Assembly (NCBI RefSeq): GCF_001424755.1
Contig: NZ_LMRF01000005.1
Coordinates: forward strand, 1 to 64,000
Direction of reading: 5' to 3'
Source of the DNA: Marmoricola sp. Leaf446
Lineage (GTDB): Bacteria; Actinomycetota; Actinomycetes; Propionibacteriales; Nocardioidaceae
DNA length: 64,000 nucleotides
The position numbers and the translations under genes were made by a program. Position 1 is the first letter of the stretch. Each line of letters starts with the position of its first letter. Shown here one piece after another: positions 1 through 11,360 of this stretch. The notes beneath the pieces were generated by a model, which was not told the origin of the DNA, ran no database searches, and saw only the letters and a program-made list of their open reading frames with translations.

Positions 1-60
1 CGCGACCTGCTCTTCCATACCTCCATCCAAGCACCGAGCACCGACAAGAACCGGCTCTGA
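1..60 (+). other. Possible C-terminal tail of a truncated CDS
   Basis: The first frame stays open from the window edge to a TGA at 58-60 and encodes about 19 residues ending in DKNRL. Nothing in so short a stretch identifies a family. It may be the end of an upstream gene or chance, and it is recorded only so the left edge is accounted for. The rest of 61-437 holds the repeats listed next and no convincing gene. Confidence 0.2.
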
Positions 61-142
61 CCTGGGGTTTCGTCCGGGATGCGGACGCCGTACGGAACTT
101 CTTCCCGGGCGCCGTCGACGGAGGGCTGGGGGGTCTCGAGAC

Positions 143-244
143 GGTCGCGGAGCGACCTCCTCGACCACCCGGACCGCGTCGCAGCGCGACCTCCTCGACC
201 ACCCGGACCTGCCTCGCGGAGCGACCTCCTCGACCACCCGGACC
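143..244. repeat. Three direct repeats with a short hairpin core
   Basis: The unit beginning GCGACCTCCTCGACCACCCG starts at 152, 186 and 221, so the period is 34-35 bp. Copy 1 is preceded by a perfect small hairpin, GGTCGC-GGA-GCGACC (143-157). Copy 2 has a similar one, GTCGC-AGC-GCGAC (178-190). The unit is not coding in any convincing frame. I recall similar hairpin repeats as common between genes in Nocardioides genomes, but this is memory and not tested here. Function is unknown; transcription termination or a REP-like element are options. Confidence 0.7.
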
Positions 245-302
245 GCCTCGCGGAACGACCACCTCGACACCCCCGTCGCGTCGACCCACCGAGCCCTGGC
301 CG

Positions 303-373
303 CGTCATACGAGACGGTCGCACCGACACCCACCCCGCATGACCGACCCCAGGACGTCATACGAGACGGCCGC
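303..373. repeat. Pair of 19-bp direct repeats
   Basis: The sequence CGTCATACGAGACGGTCGC at 303-321 recurs with one change at 355-373. The interval up to 437 contains no gene I can support. The GAGACGG core also occurs just before the first unit of the upstream repeat array, so both may belong to one repeat family. Confidence 0.55.
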
Positions 374-437
374 CCCCACGACCAGCACGTATGACGCTCC
401 GCCCGCCGACGCTCCGCCCCGGGTAGCGCCGCCCCAC

Positions 438-1964
438 CTACAGCGTCAGGTGGCCGTCGGTGACCAGCTCGCGCACGACCGGCAGGTACGCCGCCCGCAG
501 CTCCGACTCGTCCCGCTCGAGCAGCTGGGCGAGCGCGCCGAGGACCTGACCGACGGTGAGCTCGCCGTCGCAGGCCCCGACCAGGGCCGCCTCGACCGTG
601 TCGACCTGGCGGGCGCGGCGCAGCAGCCGCTGCTGACGCACCACGATCTCCTCCGGATCCTCGGCGCCGGGCGCGCCGTAGGTCTCCTGGCGGACGTCGA
701 CGCGGGTGACCGGACGCGCGGCCAGCAGGGCCGCGTCGTCCAGGGAGCGCAGTGCCGCGAGCCGGGCGAAGCGGTCGGTCACCTCGGGGCCGATGGGCTG
801 CTCGACGTCGTAGGGCCACTCCTCGAGGTGGTGCTCGCCGGCGCCGCCCGCGCGGAGGTTGATCCAGCCGAAGCCGACGCCCACCGCGCCCTGGTCGGCG
901 AACCACGACAGCCAGGTGTCGTAGCGCTCGGCGTACGACGCGGCGTCGATCCGTCCCGTCGAGGGGTGCAGGCCGGCGTCCTTGAGCCAGAGCTCGACGT
1001 ACGACGGCAGGTCGACCACCTCGCGCTGCAGCACCCAGGCGTCGCAGGCGTCGGCGCCGGTGCCGTCGGGCAGCCAGGAGGCGAGCCGCTCGTCCCACGA
1101 CCGGTCGCCGAGGATCATCCAGTTGGCCAGCACCTGGCCGGTGCCGCCCTCGGTCAGCAGACCGGGGAGCCCGCGCACGATGTGCTCGACGACCTGGTCC
1201 CCGGGCAGCCCGGAGTCGCGGTAGACCAGCCGCTCCCCCGTCGCCGGCGAGATCACGAACGGCGGGTTGGTCACCACGAGGTCGAAGCGCTCGCCGGCCA
1301 CCGGCTCGAAGAACGACCCCGAGCGGGTCTCGACGGAGCCGACCGCGTTGAGCTCGGCGTTGACCCGGGTCAGCCAGAGCGCGCGCTCGTTGACGTCGGT
1401 GGCCACGACGTGGGTGGCGTGCGGGGCGAGGTGGAGCGCCTGGACGCCGCACCCGGTGCCGAGGTCGAGCGCGCGGCCGACCGGCTCGCGCACGGTGAGC
1501 TGGGCCAGCGAGGTCGCGGCCGAGGAGATGCCGAGCACGTGGTCGCCGGACACGTGCGAGGGCCGGCCGTCGAGGCCGGGGGTGAGGTCGCTCGCGATCC
1601 ACAGGTCGAGGTCCTCGGTGGCGTAGGGACGCACGTCGACCCGCGCCCGCACCTCGGCCACGGACCGCTCGAGCAGCCCGGCCGCGCACAACGGGTCGAG
1701 CAGGTCGGGCAGCGCCGCCTCGACCTCGGCCACCGCGACGGGCGCCTGCAGCAGCCACAGCCGGGTCAGCGTCTCGACCGGGCTGCCGCCGCGGGTCGCC
1801 CGCAGGCCCGGCACCGTCTCGTTGCGCGACAGCGCGGCGTGGGCCACGGGCCCGAGGGCCTCGGCGACGCCGTCGTAGGTGAACCCCGCGGCCTGCAGCG
1901 CGGTGCGCAGCCGCCCGGTCCACGGCGTCGTCGTACGTCCTGACTGCCCCGCCGTGTCCGCCAC
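438..1964 (-). CDS. Class I SAM-dependent methyltransferase (DUF7059-type N-terminus)
   Basis: A 508-residue protein. A Rossmann-type SAM site DLGTGCG lies at about 167-173 and an NPPF motif at 233-236. NPPF is the signature of methyltransferases acting on a planar nitrogen or amide, such as PrmC and N6-adenine enzymes. An N-terminal region of about 120 residues resembles the DUF7059 segment found before this domain in actinobacteria, and a further C-terminal region of about 200 residues is unassigned. The substrate cannot be told; protein, rRNA and DNA are all possible. It lies downstream of the pyrophosphatase on the same strand, separated by about 80 bp. It is probably cytosolic. Confidence 0.85.
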   Translation of the reverse strand: MADTAGQSGRTTTPWTGRLRTALQAAGFTYDGVAEALGPVAHAALSRNETVPGLRATRGGSPVETLTRLWLLQAPVAVAEVEAALPDLLDPLCAAGLLERSVAEVRARVDVRPYATEDLDLWIASDLTPGLDGRPSHVSGDHVLGISSAATSLAQLTVREPVGRALDLGTGCGVQALHLAPHATHVVATDVNERALWLTRVNAELNAVGSVETRSGSFFEPVAGERFDLVVTNPPFVISPATGERLVYRDSGLPGDQVVEHIVRGLPGLLTEGGTGQVLANWMILGDRSWDERLASWLPDGTGADACDAWVLQREVVDLPSYVELWLKDAGLHPSTGRIDAASYAERYDTWLSWFADQGAVGVGFGWINLRAGGAGEHHLEEWPYDVEQPIGPEVTDRFARLAALRSLDDAALLAARPVTRVDVRQETYGAPGAEDPEEIVVRQQRLLRRARQVDTVEAALVGACDGELTVGQVLGALAQLLERDESELRAAYLPVVRELVTDGHLTL

Positions 1965-2044
1965 CCCCGCACGCTATCCGGCCCCGGACGCAGCCCGGCC
2001 GGTCGCCCACGGGGGACGACCGGCCGGACCGGTGGTGCGACGGC

Positions 2045-4345
<2,301 letters not shown>

Positions 4346-4400
4346 GTCGCTCCTCGGGGGATGGAAGAAGGTGTGACCGCGCCGGAGTCTACGTGTCACG

Positions 4401-4427
4401 GGTCACAGTGCTGTGACCTGCGACACA
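4401..4427 (-). promoter_or_regulatory. Palindrome with CRP-like half sites upstream of hppA
   Basis: GGTCACAG and CTGTGACC (4401-4408 and 4411-4418) form an inverted repeat with a two-base centre. The overlapping TGTGA-N6-ACACA (4412-4427) differs by one base from the CRP consensus TGTGA-N6-TCACA. It lies 56-82 bp upstream of the hppA start, a plausible place for a regulator to act. Which protein binds is an inference. Confidence 0.4.
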
Positions 4428-4456
4428 CGACCAGGTGTGTCGGCGTGGCGGACGCG

Positions 4457-4492
4457 CACCAGCCCCGGACCGCAGCGGGTCCGGGGCTGGTG
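4457..4492 (-). terminator. 15-bp stem hairpin after bldG
   Basis: Arms 4457-4471 and 4478-4492 pair perfectly over 15 bp around a 6-base loop. The hairpin lies 25 bases past the bldG stop codon on the minus strand. No U-tract follows, as is usual in high-GC actinobacteria. It suggests that bldG and hppA are separate transcription units. Confidence 0.75.
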
Positions 4493-4516
4493 AGGGGCGA
4501 CGCGGGAGCGGTCGGG

Positions 4517-4852
4517 TCAGGCGCTGAGCGCCTGCTCCTCGGAGTCGTGGATCGTGAAGACCTTGGCCAGGCCGGTGATCCGGAAGATCTTGAGCAGCCG
4601 GTCCTGGGAGCAGATCAGGGCCATCGAGCCGTCGTGGGCGCGGACCTTCTTCAGGCCGCCGACCAGGACGCCGAGGCCGGTGGAGTCGAGGAAGTCGACG
4701 CCCTCCATGTCGATCACCAGGTGGTGGTGGCCCTCGCCGACCAGCTCGGTGATCTTGTCCCGCAGCTTGGGGGCGGTGTAGACGTCGATCTCACCGCCGA
4801 CGGCGACGATGGTGCGGTCAGCCACCTCGCGTGTCTGCAGCGAAAGATCCAC
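4517..4852 (-). CDS. bldG: BldG-type anti-anti-sigma factor (STAS domain)
   Basis: A 111-residue single STAS domain. It closely follows the Streptomyces BldG sequence as I remember it: it starts [10 protein letters not shown], carries [12 protein letters not shown], and has Ser57 in [11 protein letters not shown], the residue phosphorylated in BldG. Unphosphorylated BldG sequesters anti-sigma kinases and so controls development, antibiotic production and stress sigma factors. The GTG at 4852 was chosen because GGAGG sits 8 bases before it. The neighbours, a divergent helicase and downstream hppA, match Streptomyces. However, the anti-sigma gene (orf3) that follows bldG there is absent here. 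Confidence 0.93.
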   Translation of the reverse strand: MDLSLQTREVADRTIVAVGGEIDVYTAPKLRDKITELVGEGHHHLVIDMEGVDFLDSTGLGVLVGGLKKVRAHDGSMALICSQDRLLKIFRITGLAKVFTIHDSEEQALSA

Positions 4853-4973
4853 GAATCTCACCTCCGAACGAGTTCCTGGCGGTCCTCGCTCCTTGCGTAC
4901 CGGTCGACGGCAGTCATTGAACCACGCGGCGCGGTGCCGCCGCCGGGCAACTGTCCGAGCCCGCTGACAGACT

Positions 4974-7343
4974 GTGCGGGTGCAGGTCATGGACGTCGAA
5001 GCGCTCGTCGGACGCCTCAGCGGGGCGCCCGGACGCGAGGACGGCCTGACCCACCTCGAGGTCCTCGAGGCCCGCGAGGCGCGGCACGCGCCCTGGCCGG
5101 AGTGGCTGCACCCCGACGTCCGCGACGCGGTCCTCGCGCGGGGCGTCGCCCTCCCGTGGACCCACCAGCGCCGCGCCGCCGACCTGGCCCACGCCGGCAC
5201 CCACGTCGTGCTGTCCACCGGCACCGCGTCCGGCAAGTCGCTGGGCTACCTGCTCCCCGCGCTCCACGCCGTCGAGTCACGGCGCGGCCCCAAGGGCCAG
5301 CGCGGGGCGTCGGTGCTCTACCTCTCCCCGACCAAGGCGCTGGCCCAGGACCAGCTGGCCGCCGTACGCCGCCTCGGGCTGCCCGACCTGCGCGCCTCCA
5401 CCCACGACGGCGACTCCACCCCCGAGCTGCGCGAGTGGACCCGCGACCACGGGGAGTACGTCCTGACCAACCCCGACATGCTGCACCGCTCGATGCTCCC
5501 CGGCCACGAGCGGTGGTCGCGGTTCTGGGGCTCGCTGCGCTACGTCGTGGTCGACGAGTGCCACCACTACCGCGGCGTCTTCGGCGCCCACGTGGCGCAG
5601 GTCCTGCGGCGGCTGCGGCGGGTGGCCGCGCTCCACGGGGCCAGCCCCACCTTCGTGCTGGCCTCGGCGACCGTCGCCGAGCCCGAGGTCTCGGCCCGCC
5701 GGCTGACCGGGCTCGACGTCACGGCCGTCACCGACGACGGCTCGCCGCGGGGACGCACCGCGATCGCGCTGTGGGAGCCGCCGTTCGTCCCCGGCGTCGG
5801 CGAGAACGGCGCCCCCGTGCGGCGCTCGGCGGCCAGCGAGGTCGCCGACCTGCTCACCGACCTCGTGGTCGACCGGGTGCGCACCCTCGCCTTCGTCCGG
5901 TCGCGTCGCGGCGTCGAGACGGTGGCGCTCTCGGCCCGACGGCAGCTCGCCGAGGTCGACCCGTCGCTGGTCGACCAGGTCGCGGCCTACCGCGGCGGCT
6001 ACCTGCCCGAGGAGCGTCGGGCCCTCGAGGACGCCCTGCGCGACGGCCGGCTGACCGGGGTCGCCGCGACCAACGCCCTCGAGCTCGGCATCGACGTCAG
6101 CGGCCTCGACGCCGTCCTCCTCGCCGGCTTCCCCGGCACCCGCGCGGCGCTGTGGCAGCAGGTCGGCCGCGCCGGCCGGGCCGCCACCGACGCGCTCGGG
6201 GTGATGGTCGCCCGCGACGACCCGCTCGACACCTACCTCGTGCACCACCCCGAGGCGCTGCTGGGCGCCCCCGTCGAGGCCAACGTGTTCGACCCCGACA
6301 ACCCCTACGTCCTGGGCCCCCACCTGTGCGCCGCCGCGGCCGAGTCCCCGCTGCGCCACGAGGACCTGCCGCTGTTCGGACCCGGCGCCCGCACCGCCGT
6401 CGACGCGCTCACGGCGGGCGGGCTGCTGCGTCGCCGGCCGCACGGCTGGTTCTGGACCGACCGCAGCCGGGCCAGCGACCTCGCCGACATCCGCTCGACC
6501 GGCGGCCCGGCCGTGCGCCTCGTCGAGGACGTCACCGGCCGGGTGCTCGGCACCGTCGACCACGCGGCCTCCCACGGCACCGTCCACCCCGGCGCGGTCT
6601 ACCTCCACCAGGGCGAGACCTGGATGGTCTCCGAGCTCGACCTCGACGAGTCGGTCGCCGTGCTCCACCGCGACGACCCCGACCACTCCACCTCGGCCCG
6701 CGAGGTCGTCGACATCGAGGTGCTCGGCGAGCGCGAGTCGACCTCGTGGGGCCGCGCCCGGCTCACCCTCGGCGACGTCCGGGTCACCCACCAGGTGGTC
6801 TCGTTCCTCAAGCGGCGGGTGCCCTCGGGCGAGGTCATCGCCGAGGAGCCGCTCGACCTGCCCGAGCGCACCCTCCAGACCACCGCCGTCTGGTGGACCC
6901 TGCCCGCCGCCGTGCTGGCAGAGTGCGGGGTCGACGAGCGCGACCTGCCGGGCGCCGCCCACGCGGCCGAGCACGCCTCGATCGGCCTGCTCCCCCTGTT
7001 CGCGACCTGCGACCGCTGGGATATCGGCGGTGTCTCCACCGCGCTGCACCCCGACACGGGGATGCTCACCGTCTTCGTCCACGACGGCCACCCGGGCGGG
7101 GCGGGGTTCGCCGAGCGGGGGTACGCCGCCGCGGGTCGCTGGCTGCGCGCCACCCGGGAGGCCATCGCCTCCTGCGGCTGCGCCGAGGGCTGCCCCTCCT
7201 GCGTCCAGTCGCCCAAGTGCGGCAACCAGAACAACCCGCTCGACAAGGCGGGAGCCGTCGCCCTGCTCGACGTGCTGCTCGCCGGAGCCCCTGCCGAGCC
7301 GCCCCGGGTGCCGGAGCCCCGCGCGGCCGGTCTCGCGGGCTAG
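4974..7343 (+). CDS. DECH-box helicase of the helicase/secretion neighbourhood (MrfA/YprA-like)
   Basis: A protein of about 789 residues. Walker A is GTASGKS (about 84-90), Walker B is DECHHY (about 192), motif III is SAT and motif VI is GRAGR. The C-terminus carries a DUF1998-type cysteine cluster ([16 protein letters not shown], about 732-747), which binds zinc in MrfA-type DNA repair helicases. The family is known to sit next to actinobacterial tad genes, and it does so here. It is divergent from bldG. The start is uncertain: GTG at 4974 is used, ATG at 4989 is equally possible, and neither has a clear ribosome site. Likely a cytosolic DNA repair enzyme, though its link to pili is unexplained. 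Confidence 0.9.
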   Translation: MRVQVMDVEALVGRLSGAPGREDGLTHLEVLEAREARHAPWPEWLHPDVRDAVLARGVALPWTHQRRAADLAHAGTHVVLSTGTASGKSLGYLLPALHAVESRRGPKGQRGASVLYLSPTKALAQDQLAAVRRLGLPDLRASTHDGDSTPELREWTRDHGEYVLTNPDMLHRSMLPGHERWSRFWGSLRYVVVDECHHYRGVFGAHVAQVLRRLRRVAALHGASPTFVLASATVAEPEVSARRLTGLDVTAVTDDGSPRGRTAIALWEPPFVPGVGENGAPVRRSAASEVADLLTDLVVDRVRTLAFVRSRRGVETVALSARRQLAEVDPSLVDQVAAYRGGYLPEERRALEDALRDGRLTGVAATNALELGIDVSGLDAVLLAGFPGTRAALWQQVGRAGRAATDALGVMVARDDPLDTYLVHHPEALLGAPVEANVFDPDNPYVLGPHLCAAAAESPLRHEDLPLFGPGARTAVDALTAGGLLRRRPHGWFWTDRSRASDLADIRSTGGPAVRLVEDVTGRVLGTVDHAASHGTVHPGAVYLHQGETWMVSELDLDESVAVLHRDDPDHSTSAREVVDIEVLGERESTSWGRARLTLGDVRVTHQVVSFLKRRVPSGEVIAEEPLDLPERTLQTTAVWWTLPAAVLAECGVDERDLPGAAHAAEHASIGLLPLFATCDRWDIGGVSTALHPDTGMLTVFVHDGHPGGAGFAERGYAAAGRWLRATREAIASCGCAEGCPSCVQSPKCGNQNNPLDKAGAVALLDVLLAGAPAEPPRVPEPRAAGLAG

Positions 7344-7708
7344 GGCAGCTGCCCCACGGGGCCGGCCCGGGCCCGGGCCCGCAGCTCGAGGGCCCCGCCC
7401 GGCAGCCGGCCGGTGCGCGCCGCGGTCTCGACCGAGACCACGAACCCCTCGACCCGGCAGCGCACCACCCGGGCGTGGTTGCGGCGCGCCACCTGACGAG
7501 CCGCACCGCACGCGTCGCGCCCGTCCTGCACCGCGGTGGCGCCGGCGAGCGAGGCCAGGTCGGCGGCCGCCTGCGCGGCACGGTGCCCCAGCACCACCGA
7601 GCCGACCCCGACGGCGGCCAGCGTGACGGTGACCAGGACGCCCAGCAGGGCGGTGGAGGCCACCACCGCGAGGCCGCGCTCGTCGCGGTGGCCGGCAGGT
7701 CGCCTCAC
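7340..7708 (-). CDS. TadE-like minor pilin, helicase/secretion neighbourhood type (Rv3654c-like)
   Basis: A 122-residue protein with an N-terminal charged DERGLAVV segment followed by one long hydrophobic helix (about 15-40), then a small globular part with two cysteines. This is the layout of TadE-like pseudopilins that reside in the membrane before assembly. The GTG start at 7708 overlaps the stop codon of the preceding gene by 4 bases (GTGA), so translation is probably coupled. The 3' end meets the helicase stop codon tail to tail, overlapping by 4 bp. Confidence 0.75.
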   Translation of the reverse strand: MRRPAGHRDERGLAVVASTALLGVLVTVTLAAVGVGSVVLGHRAAQAAADLASLAGATAVQDGRDACGAARQVARRNHARVVRCRVEGFVVSVETAARTGRLPGGALELRARARAGPVGQLP

Positions 7709-8106
7709 GACCGGGGCTCCGTCGCGGCGACCGCCTCGGCCTCCACCGTGTGGGCCCCCAGGGCGCCGAACAGGCCGCCCGGGCCCCGCACCGGGGCGGA
7801 GACCCGGGCCACGACGAGGTCGCCGCCGACGTCGACGCTGACCCGGCTGCCCGGCGGAGCCACCCGACGACCGAGCGCCGTGGCCGTGCCGGCGGAGTCG
7901 GACCGGGCGGCGGCGCGGGCGACCTCGCGAGCGGCGTCCAGAGCCCGGACCTGGGTCACGCCGAGCGAGACCAGCCAGGCCATGGCCAGGGTGAACAGCA
8001 CGAGGACCGGCAGCGCCATCGCGGCCTCGGCGGTGACGGCGCCCCGCTCGTCGGCCGCGCGCCGCTCGCGCCGGGGCGGGGCGACGTCGGGTCGGTGGTG
8101 GTGCAT
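7705..8106 (-). CDS. tadE: TadE family pilus assembly protein
   Basis: A 133-residue protein. The segment DERGAVTAEAAMALPVL resembles a type IVb prepilin site, with Gly before the cleavage point and Glu at +5, and is followed by one hydrophobic helix. The remaining residues form a beta-rich tail expected outside the membrane. TadE proteins act as minor pilins for Flp pilus assembly. GAGGAG precedes the ATG at 8106 by 7 bases. It is coupled to the next TadE-like gene by GTGA. Confidence 0.82.
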   Translation of the reverse strand: MHHHRPDVAPPRRERRAADERGAVTAEAAMALPVLVLFTLAMAWLVSLGVTQVRALDAAREVARAAARSDSAGTATALGRRVAPPGSRVSVDVGGDLVVARVSAPVRGPGGLFGALGAHTVEAEAVAATEPRS

Positions 8107-8190
8107 CGGGGTGCTCCTCTGCTCGGGCTGGGCGCTGGAGACCGGCGGGGTGGGCAGCCCGACCCACCCCGCCGGCCGTCTGGGTGCGAC

Positions 8191-8418
8191 CTAGAAGGGC
8201 AGCAGGGTGCTGATGCCGCGGAAGATGGCCTGCAGCAGCTCCTGGCCCGCGTCGCTGGTGAGGAACTTGAACAGCAGCGCGCCGAAGCCGACGCCGGCCC
8301 CGGTGACCGTGGCGTACTCGGCGGTGGTCGCGCCGTCCTCGCCGCGGAGCCGCACGGCCGCCACCGGGAGCTCGGAGGTGGTCTCGTCACCGACGGGGGC
8401 GAGGGATGCGTTCTTCAT
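8191..8418 (-). CDS. Flp/type IVb pilin-like protein (DUF4244)
   Basis: A 75-residue protein. A leader of about 28 residues ends at EDG, followed by ATTAEYA, which matches the prepilin peptidase site of Flp pilins (Gly then a hydrophobic stretch with Glu at +5 and a neighbouring Tyr). One hydrophobic helix follows. It is likely the major pilin subunit of the cluster. AAGGAG precedes the ATG at 8418. The gap of about 85 bases to tadE and 150 bases to tadC suggests it can be expressed at its own level, as major pilins often are. Confidence 0.85.
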   Translation of the reverse strand: MKNASLAPVGDETTSELPVAAVRLRGEDGATTAEYATVTGAGVGFGALLFKFLTSDAGQELLQAIFRGISTLLPF

Positions 8419-8568
8419 GGGTTTCTCCTTGGATCGGCCCGGGCCTTGGGACCCCGGGCTGCGTGGTTGGACACCGAGGAGGTTGCTCGGGTGGGAAGCG
8501 GTCGGCGAGGGGGTCGGCGCGATCGGTGGACAACCCGGCTGCCGCACCGCCCTGTGGGGGCGAGGTGG

Positions 8569-9324
8569 CTACCGGAAGACCGCCATCGAGGCGAACGCGC
8601 CGGCCACGAGGGGCACGATGCCGAGCAGCACGAAGGCCGGGAGCAGGCACAGGCCCAGGGGTGCGGCGGCCCGCACCTCGATGCTGCGGGCGCGCGTCTC
8701 GACCTCGGCCTCCGCCCGCTCCCGGAGCTCGATCGCCAGGCCGCGCACCGCCGTGGCGACGGACGCGCCGCTGTCGTGGGCCCGCGCGACGGTCCGGCCG
8801 AGCGGGCCCAGCTGGGGGTGCGAGGCGAGCTCGTGCCAGACCGCCGCGGGGTCGACGCCGAGCTCGAGGCGCGCGTGCACGGCCAGCAGCTCCTCCTCGA
8901 CCGGGCCGCCCAGCGCCCGACCCACCGTGACCAGCGCGGCCTCGGGCGCGGCGCCCGCGTCGAGGCAGGCGGCGAGCAGGTCGACGCCGGTGGGCAGCTC
9001 GTCGTCGAGCCGCTCGCGTCGCCGGGCCAGGGCCGGGTCCTCGGCCCGACCCAGCACGCGCCAGGCCAGCACGCCGGCCACCGGGCCCGCGGCCACGCCG
9101 AGCACCCCGCCCAGCAGCGCCCAGACGCCCAGCGCCACGAGGCCGGACAGCGGCGCTCGCAGCCGCACGAGCAGTGCGCGCTCCTCCCCCGGCCCAGCGC
9201 CGGCGGGTGGCCCGGTGGCGTCACCGTCGTCCGGGGAGCGCGGTGCCAGCGCCGGGGGCGGGGCCGCGAGCAGCACGCAGGCCCCCGACAGGAGGGCCAC
9301 CACGACAGCGGCGGCCGGCGTCAC
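8569..9324 (-). CDS. tadC: TadC-like pilus platform protein (type II secretion F domain)
   Basis: A 251-residue membrane protein with helices at about 3-20, 45-75 and a C-terminal pair (about 215-250). These flank the cytosolic GspF-like helical domain (ELPTGVDLLAACLDAG region). With TadB it forms the inner-membrane platform onto which TadA acts. The GTG start at 9324 overlaps the tadB stop by 4 bases, so the two proteins are probably made in equal amounts. The 151-base gap after the gene contains no ORF of note. Confidence 0.85.
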   Translation of the reverse strand: MTPAAAVVVALLSGACVLLAAPPPALAPRSPDDGDATGPPAGAGPGEERALLVRLRAPLSGLVALGVWALLGGVLGVAAGPVAGVLAWRVLGRAEDPALARRRERLDDELPTGVDLLAACLDAGAAPEAALVTVGRALGGPVEEELLAVHARLELGVDPAAVWHELASHPQLGPLGRTVARAHDSGASVATAVRGLAIELRERAEAEVETRARSIEVRAAAPLGLCLLPAFVLLGIVPLVAGAFASMAVFR

Positions 9325-10151
9325 CGCAGCACCCGGTCGCCGATGCGTTCCAGCCAGGACAGGCCGAGCCAGGTCAGTGCCAGCCCCGCGGACAGGCAGA
9401 CCAACCCGGGCGTGGTGCCGGTCAGGAACCCGATCGGGTCCGTCCCGATCCCGATCGCCATCAGGGCGACCAGGGCGGGCAGGGCCGCCAGGGTCCGCGC
9501 CGTGGCCCGGGCCCCGGCCAGCTCGGCGGCGACCAGGCGCGTCGTACGCCGCCGGGCCCGGGCCGCCGAGGCCGCCTGCGCGATGGCCGGCCCAAGTCCC
9601 GACCCCGTCTCGTGCGCCACCTGCCAGGCCGCCGCGACCCCGCGCAGCTCGCCTGCTCCCGGGAGGTGGCCGACCGCGCGGAGCGCGTCGGGCACGTCGG
9701 CGTCCACCCGGGCCGCCACGGCGACGGGCGCGAGGTCGGCCCACTCCTCCGCGGCCCGCTCCAGCGCCCGGACGGGAGGCTGGCCCGCCGCCAGGTCGGC
9801 GGCCATGGCCTCGCAGGCGTCGAGGACCTCCCCGCGGCGCCGGTCCGCGTCGGTCCGCTCGCGACCCCGCCGGAGCGACCGCACCACCGCTCCCGCCGCG
9901 GCCAGGCCGAGCCCGGCCAGCACCAGCTGCCGGAGGCCGAGCCAGCTCCAGGCGGCCGCCGCCAGCAGACCCACGGCCGGCACCACCAGACGGGCGGCCA
10001 CCGGACCGGCACCGGCCCTCGGCACGTCGACGACGGCGCGGGACCGGAAGGCCAGCGCAGCCGCGGCCGCGGCGAGACCCGCCGCGAGCAGGCCCCCCGG
10101 GCCGAGCGGGACCGACCAGGTCGCCGCGTCGGGGGTGGGCCAGCCGCTCAC
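9321..10151 (-). CDS. tadB: TadB-like pilus platform protein (type II secretion F domain)
   Basis: A 276-residue protein with two or three N-terminal hydrophobic segments (about 15-75), a cytosolic helical GspF domain (DACEAMAADLAAGQPPVRAL) and two C-terminal helices. It pairs with TadC in the platform complex. It starts at GTG 10151 and overlaps the tadA stop by 4 bases. Ala and Arg content is high even for this genome, which makes weak alignment likely, so the assignment rests on domain layout and on position between tadA and tadC. Confidence 0.84.
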   Translation of the reverse strand: MSGWPTPDAATWSVPLGPGGLLAAGLAAAAAALAFRSRAVVDVPRAGAGPVAARLVVPAVGLLAAAAWSWLGLRQLVLAGLGLAAAGAVVRSLRRGRERTDADRRRGEVLDACEAMAADLAAGQPPVRALERAAEEWADLAPVAVAARVDADVPDALRAVGHLPGAGELRGVAAAWQVAHETGSGLGPAIAQAASAARARRRTTRLVAAELAGARATARTLAALPALVALMAIGIGTDPIGFLTGTTPGLVCLSAGLALTWLGLSWLERIGDRVLR

Positions 10152-11353
10152 GGCTCGACCAGCGCGGTGAGGCGGTCCAGGCCCGGGCCGGGCACGAGCC
10201 GGCCGTCGTCGCCGAACCCCACCCCGACCTGCACCTCGACCCCACGGTCGCCCTCGCCGACGACGCCCAGCTCGCGGACCCGGCGACGGCGGTCCCGGCC
10301 GCGGCCGAGGTGGACGACCACGTCGACGGCCGAGCGCAGCTGGCTGTGGGTCGCCTCCCGGCTCAGCCCGGCGGCGAGCGCCAGCGCCTCGACCCGGCTC
10401 GGGACGTCGGCGGCGGAGTTGGCGTGCACGGTCGCGCACCCGCCCTCGTGGCCGGTGTTCATCGCCGCGAGCATGTCGACGACCTCGGCCCCCCGCACCT
10501 CGCCGACGACGAGCCGGTCGGGGCGCATCCGCAGCGCCTGTCGGACCAGGGTGCGCAGCGTGACCTCGCCGGCGCCCTCGATGTTGGCCGGGCGCGCCTC
10601 GAGGGCGACCACGTGGGCGTGCGCGGGTCGCAGCTCGGCGGCGTCCTCCACCAGGACGATCCGGTCGGTGGGGTCGACCACCGAGAGCAGGGCGTTGAGC
10701 AGGGTGGTCTTGCCCGATCCCGTGCCTCCGGAGACCAGGAACGCCAGCCGGCGCTCGACCACCTGGCGCAGCAGCGCGGCCCCCGCCTCGGGCACCGCCC
10801 CGGTCGCGACCAGCTCGTCCAGGGTGAAGACCGTCGAGCGCGGCACCCGCAGCGACAACGTGGTGCCGGGGCGGGCCAGCGGCGACAGCACCGCGTGAAA
10901 GCGGCTGCCGTCGGGCAGCCGGAGGTCCACGTGGGGCGAGGCGTCGTCGAGACGGCGCCCGGCCGTGGCGGCGAGGCGCTGCGCGAGGCGGCGTACGGCC
11001 TGGTCGTCGGGGAAGCGGACCCCGGTCAGCTCCAGGCCTCGGCCCCGGTCGACGTAGACCGCCCCCGGACCGTTGACCAGCACGTCGGTGACGCCCTCGA
11101 GCCGCAGCAGCGGCTCGAGGGGCCCGGCGCCGACGACGTCGCGCTGCAGGGCGTCGTGGACGGCCAGCACCGTGGCGTCGCCGACGGGGTGGCCCTGGTC
11201 GCGCAGCGCCCGGGCGACCAGCTGCGGCGACAGCGGCGCGGCGTCGCGTGCGAGCCGCTCGCGCACGCCGTCGAGCAGGTCGGCGGCGACCGGCGCCGCC
11301 GCGGGGGAGTACGACGGAGCAGGGTGCTCGTCCACCCGGGTCAGGTCGGCCAC
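10148..11353 (-). CDS. tadA: TadA/CpaF-type secretion ATPase
   Basis: A 401-residue cytosolic ATPase that powers Flp pilus assembly. Walker A is SGGTGSGKTTLLN (about 215-227). The Asp box VLVEDAAELRP and the secretion-ATPase Walker B region LRMRPDRLVVGEVRGAE follow, then the His box GCATVHANS. An N-terminal domain with TDVLVNGP is typical of CpaF. GTG at 11353 is the first in-frame start after the stop of the upstream gene, 7 bases away. From memory the family is the heli_sec_ATPase group of actinobacteria. Confidence 0.93.
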   Translation of the reverse strand: MADLTRVDEHPAPSYSPAAAPVAADLLDGVRERLARDAAPLSPQLVARALRDQGHPVGDATVLAVHDALQRDVVGAGPLEPLLRLEGVTDVLVNGPGAVYVDRGRGLELTGVRFPDDQAVRRLAQRLAATAGRRLDDASPHVDLRLPDGSRFHAVLSPLARPGTTLSLRVPRSTVFTLDELVATGAVPEAGAALLRQVVERRLAFLVSGGTGSGKTTLLNALLSVVDPTDRIVLVEDAAELRPAHAHVVALEARPANIEGAGEVTLRTLVRQALRMRPDRLVVGEVRGAEVVDMLAAMNTGHEGGCATVHANSAADVPSRVEALALAAGLSREATHSQLRSAVDVVVHLGRGRDRRRRVRELGVVGEGDRGVEVQVGVGFGDDGRLVPGPGLDRLTALVEP

Positions 11354-11360
11354 GGCGTGC

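Noticed and set aside
143-244. CRISPR array
   Set aside because: There are only three units, the spacers are 10-11 bases long, and no cas genes are present.
79-342. Possible 87-codon gene over the left repeats
   Set aside because: Its protein is made of repeat translations (SDLLDHPDR) with no ribosome site or family, so repeats explain it better.
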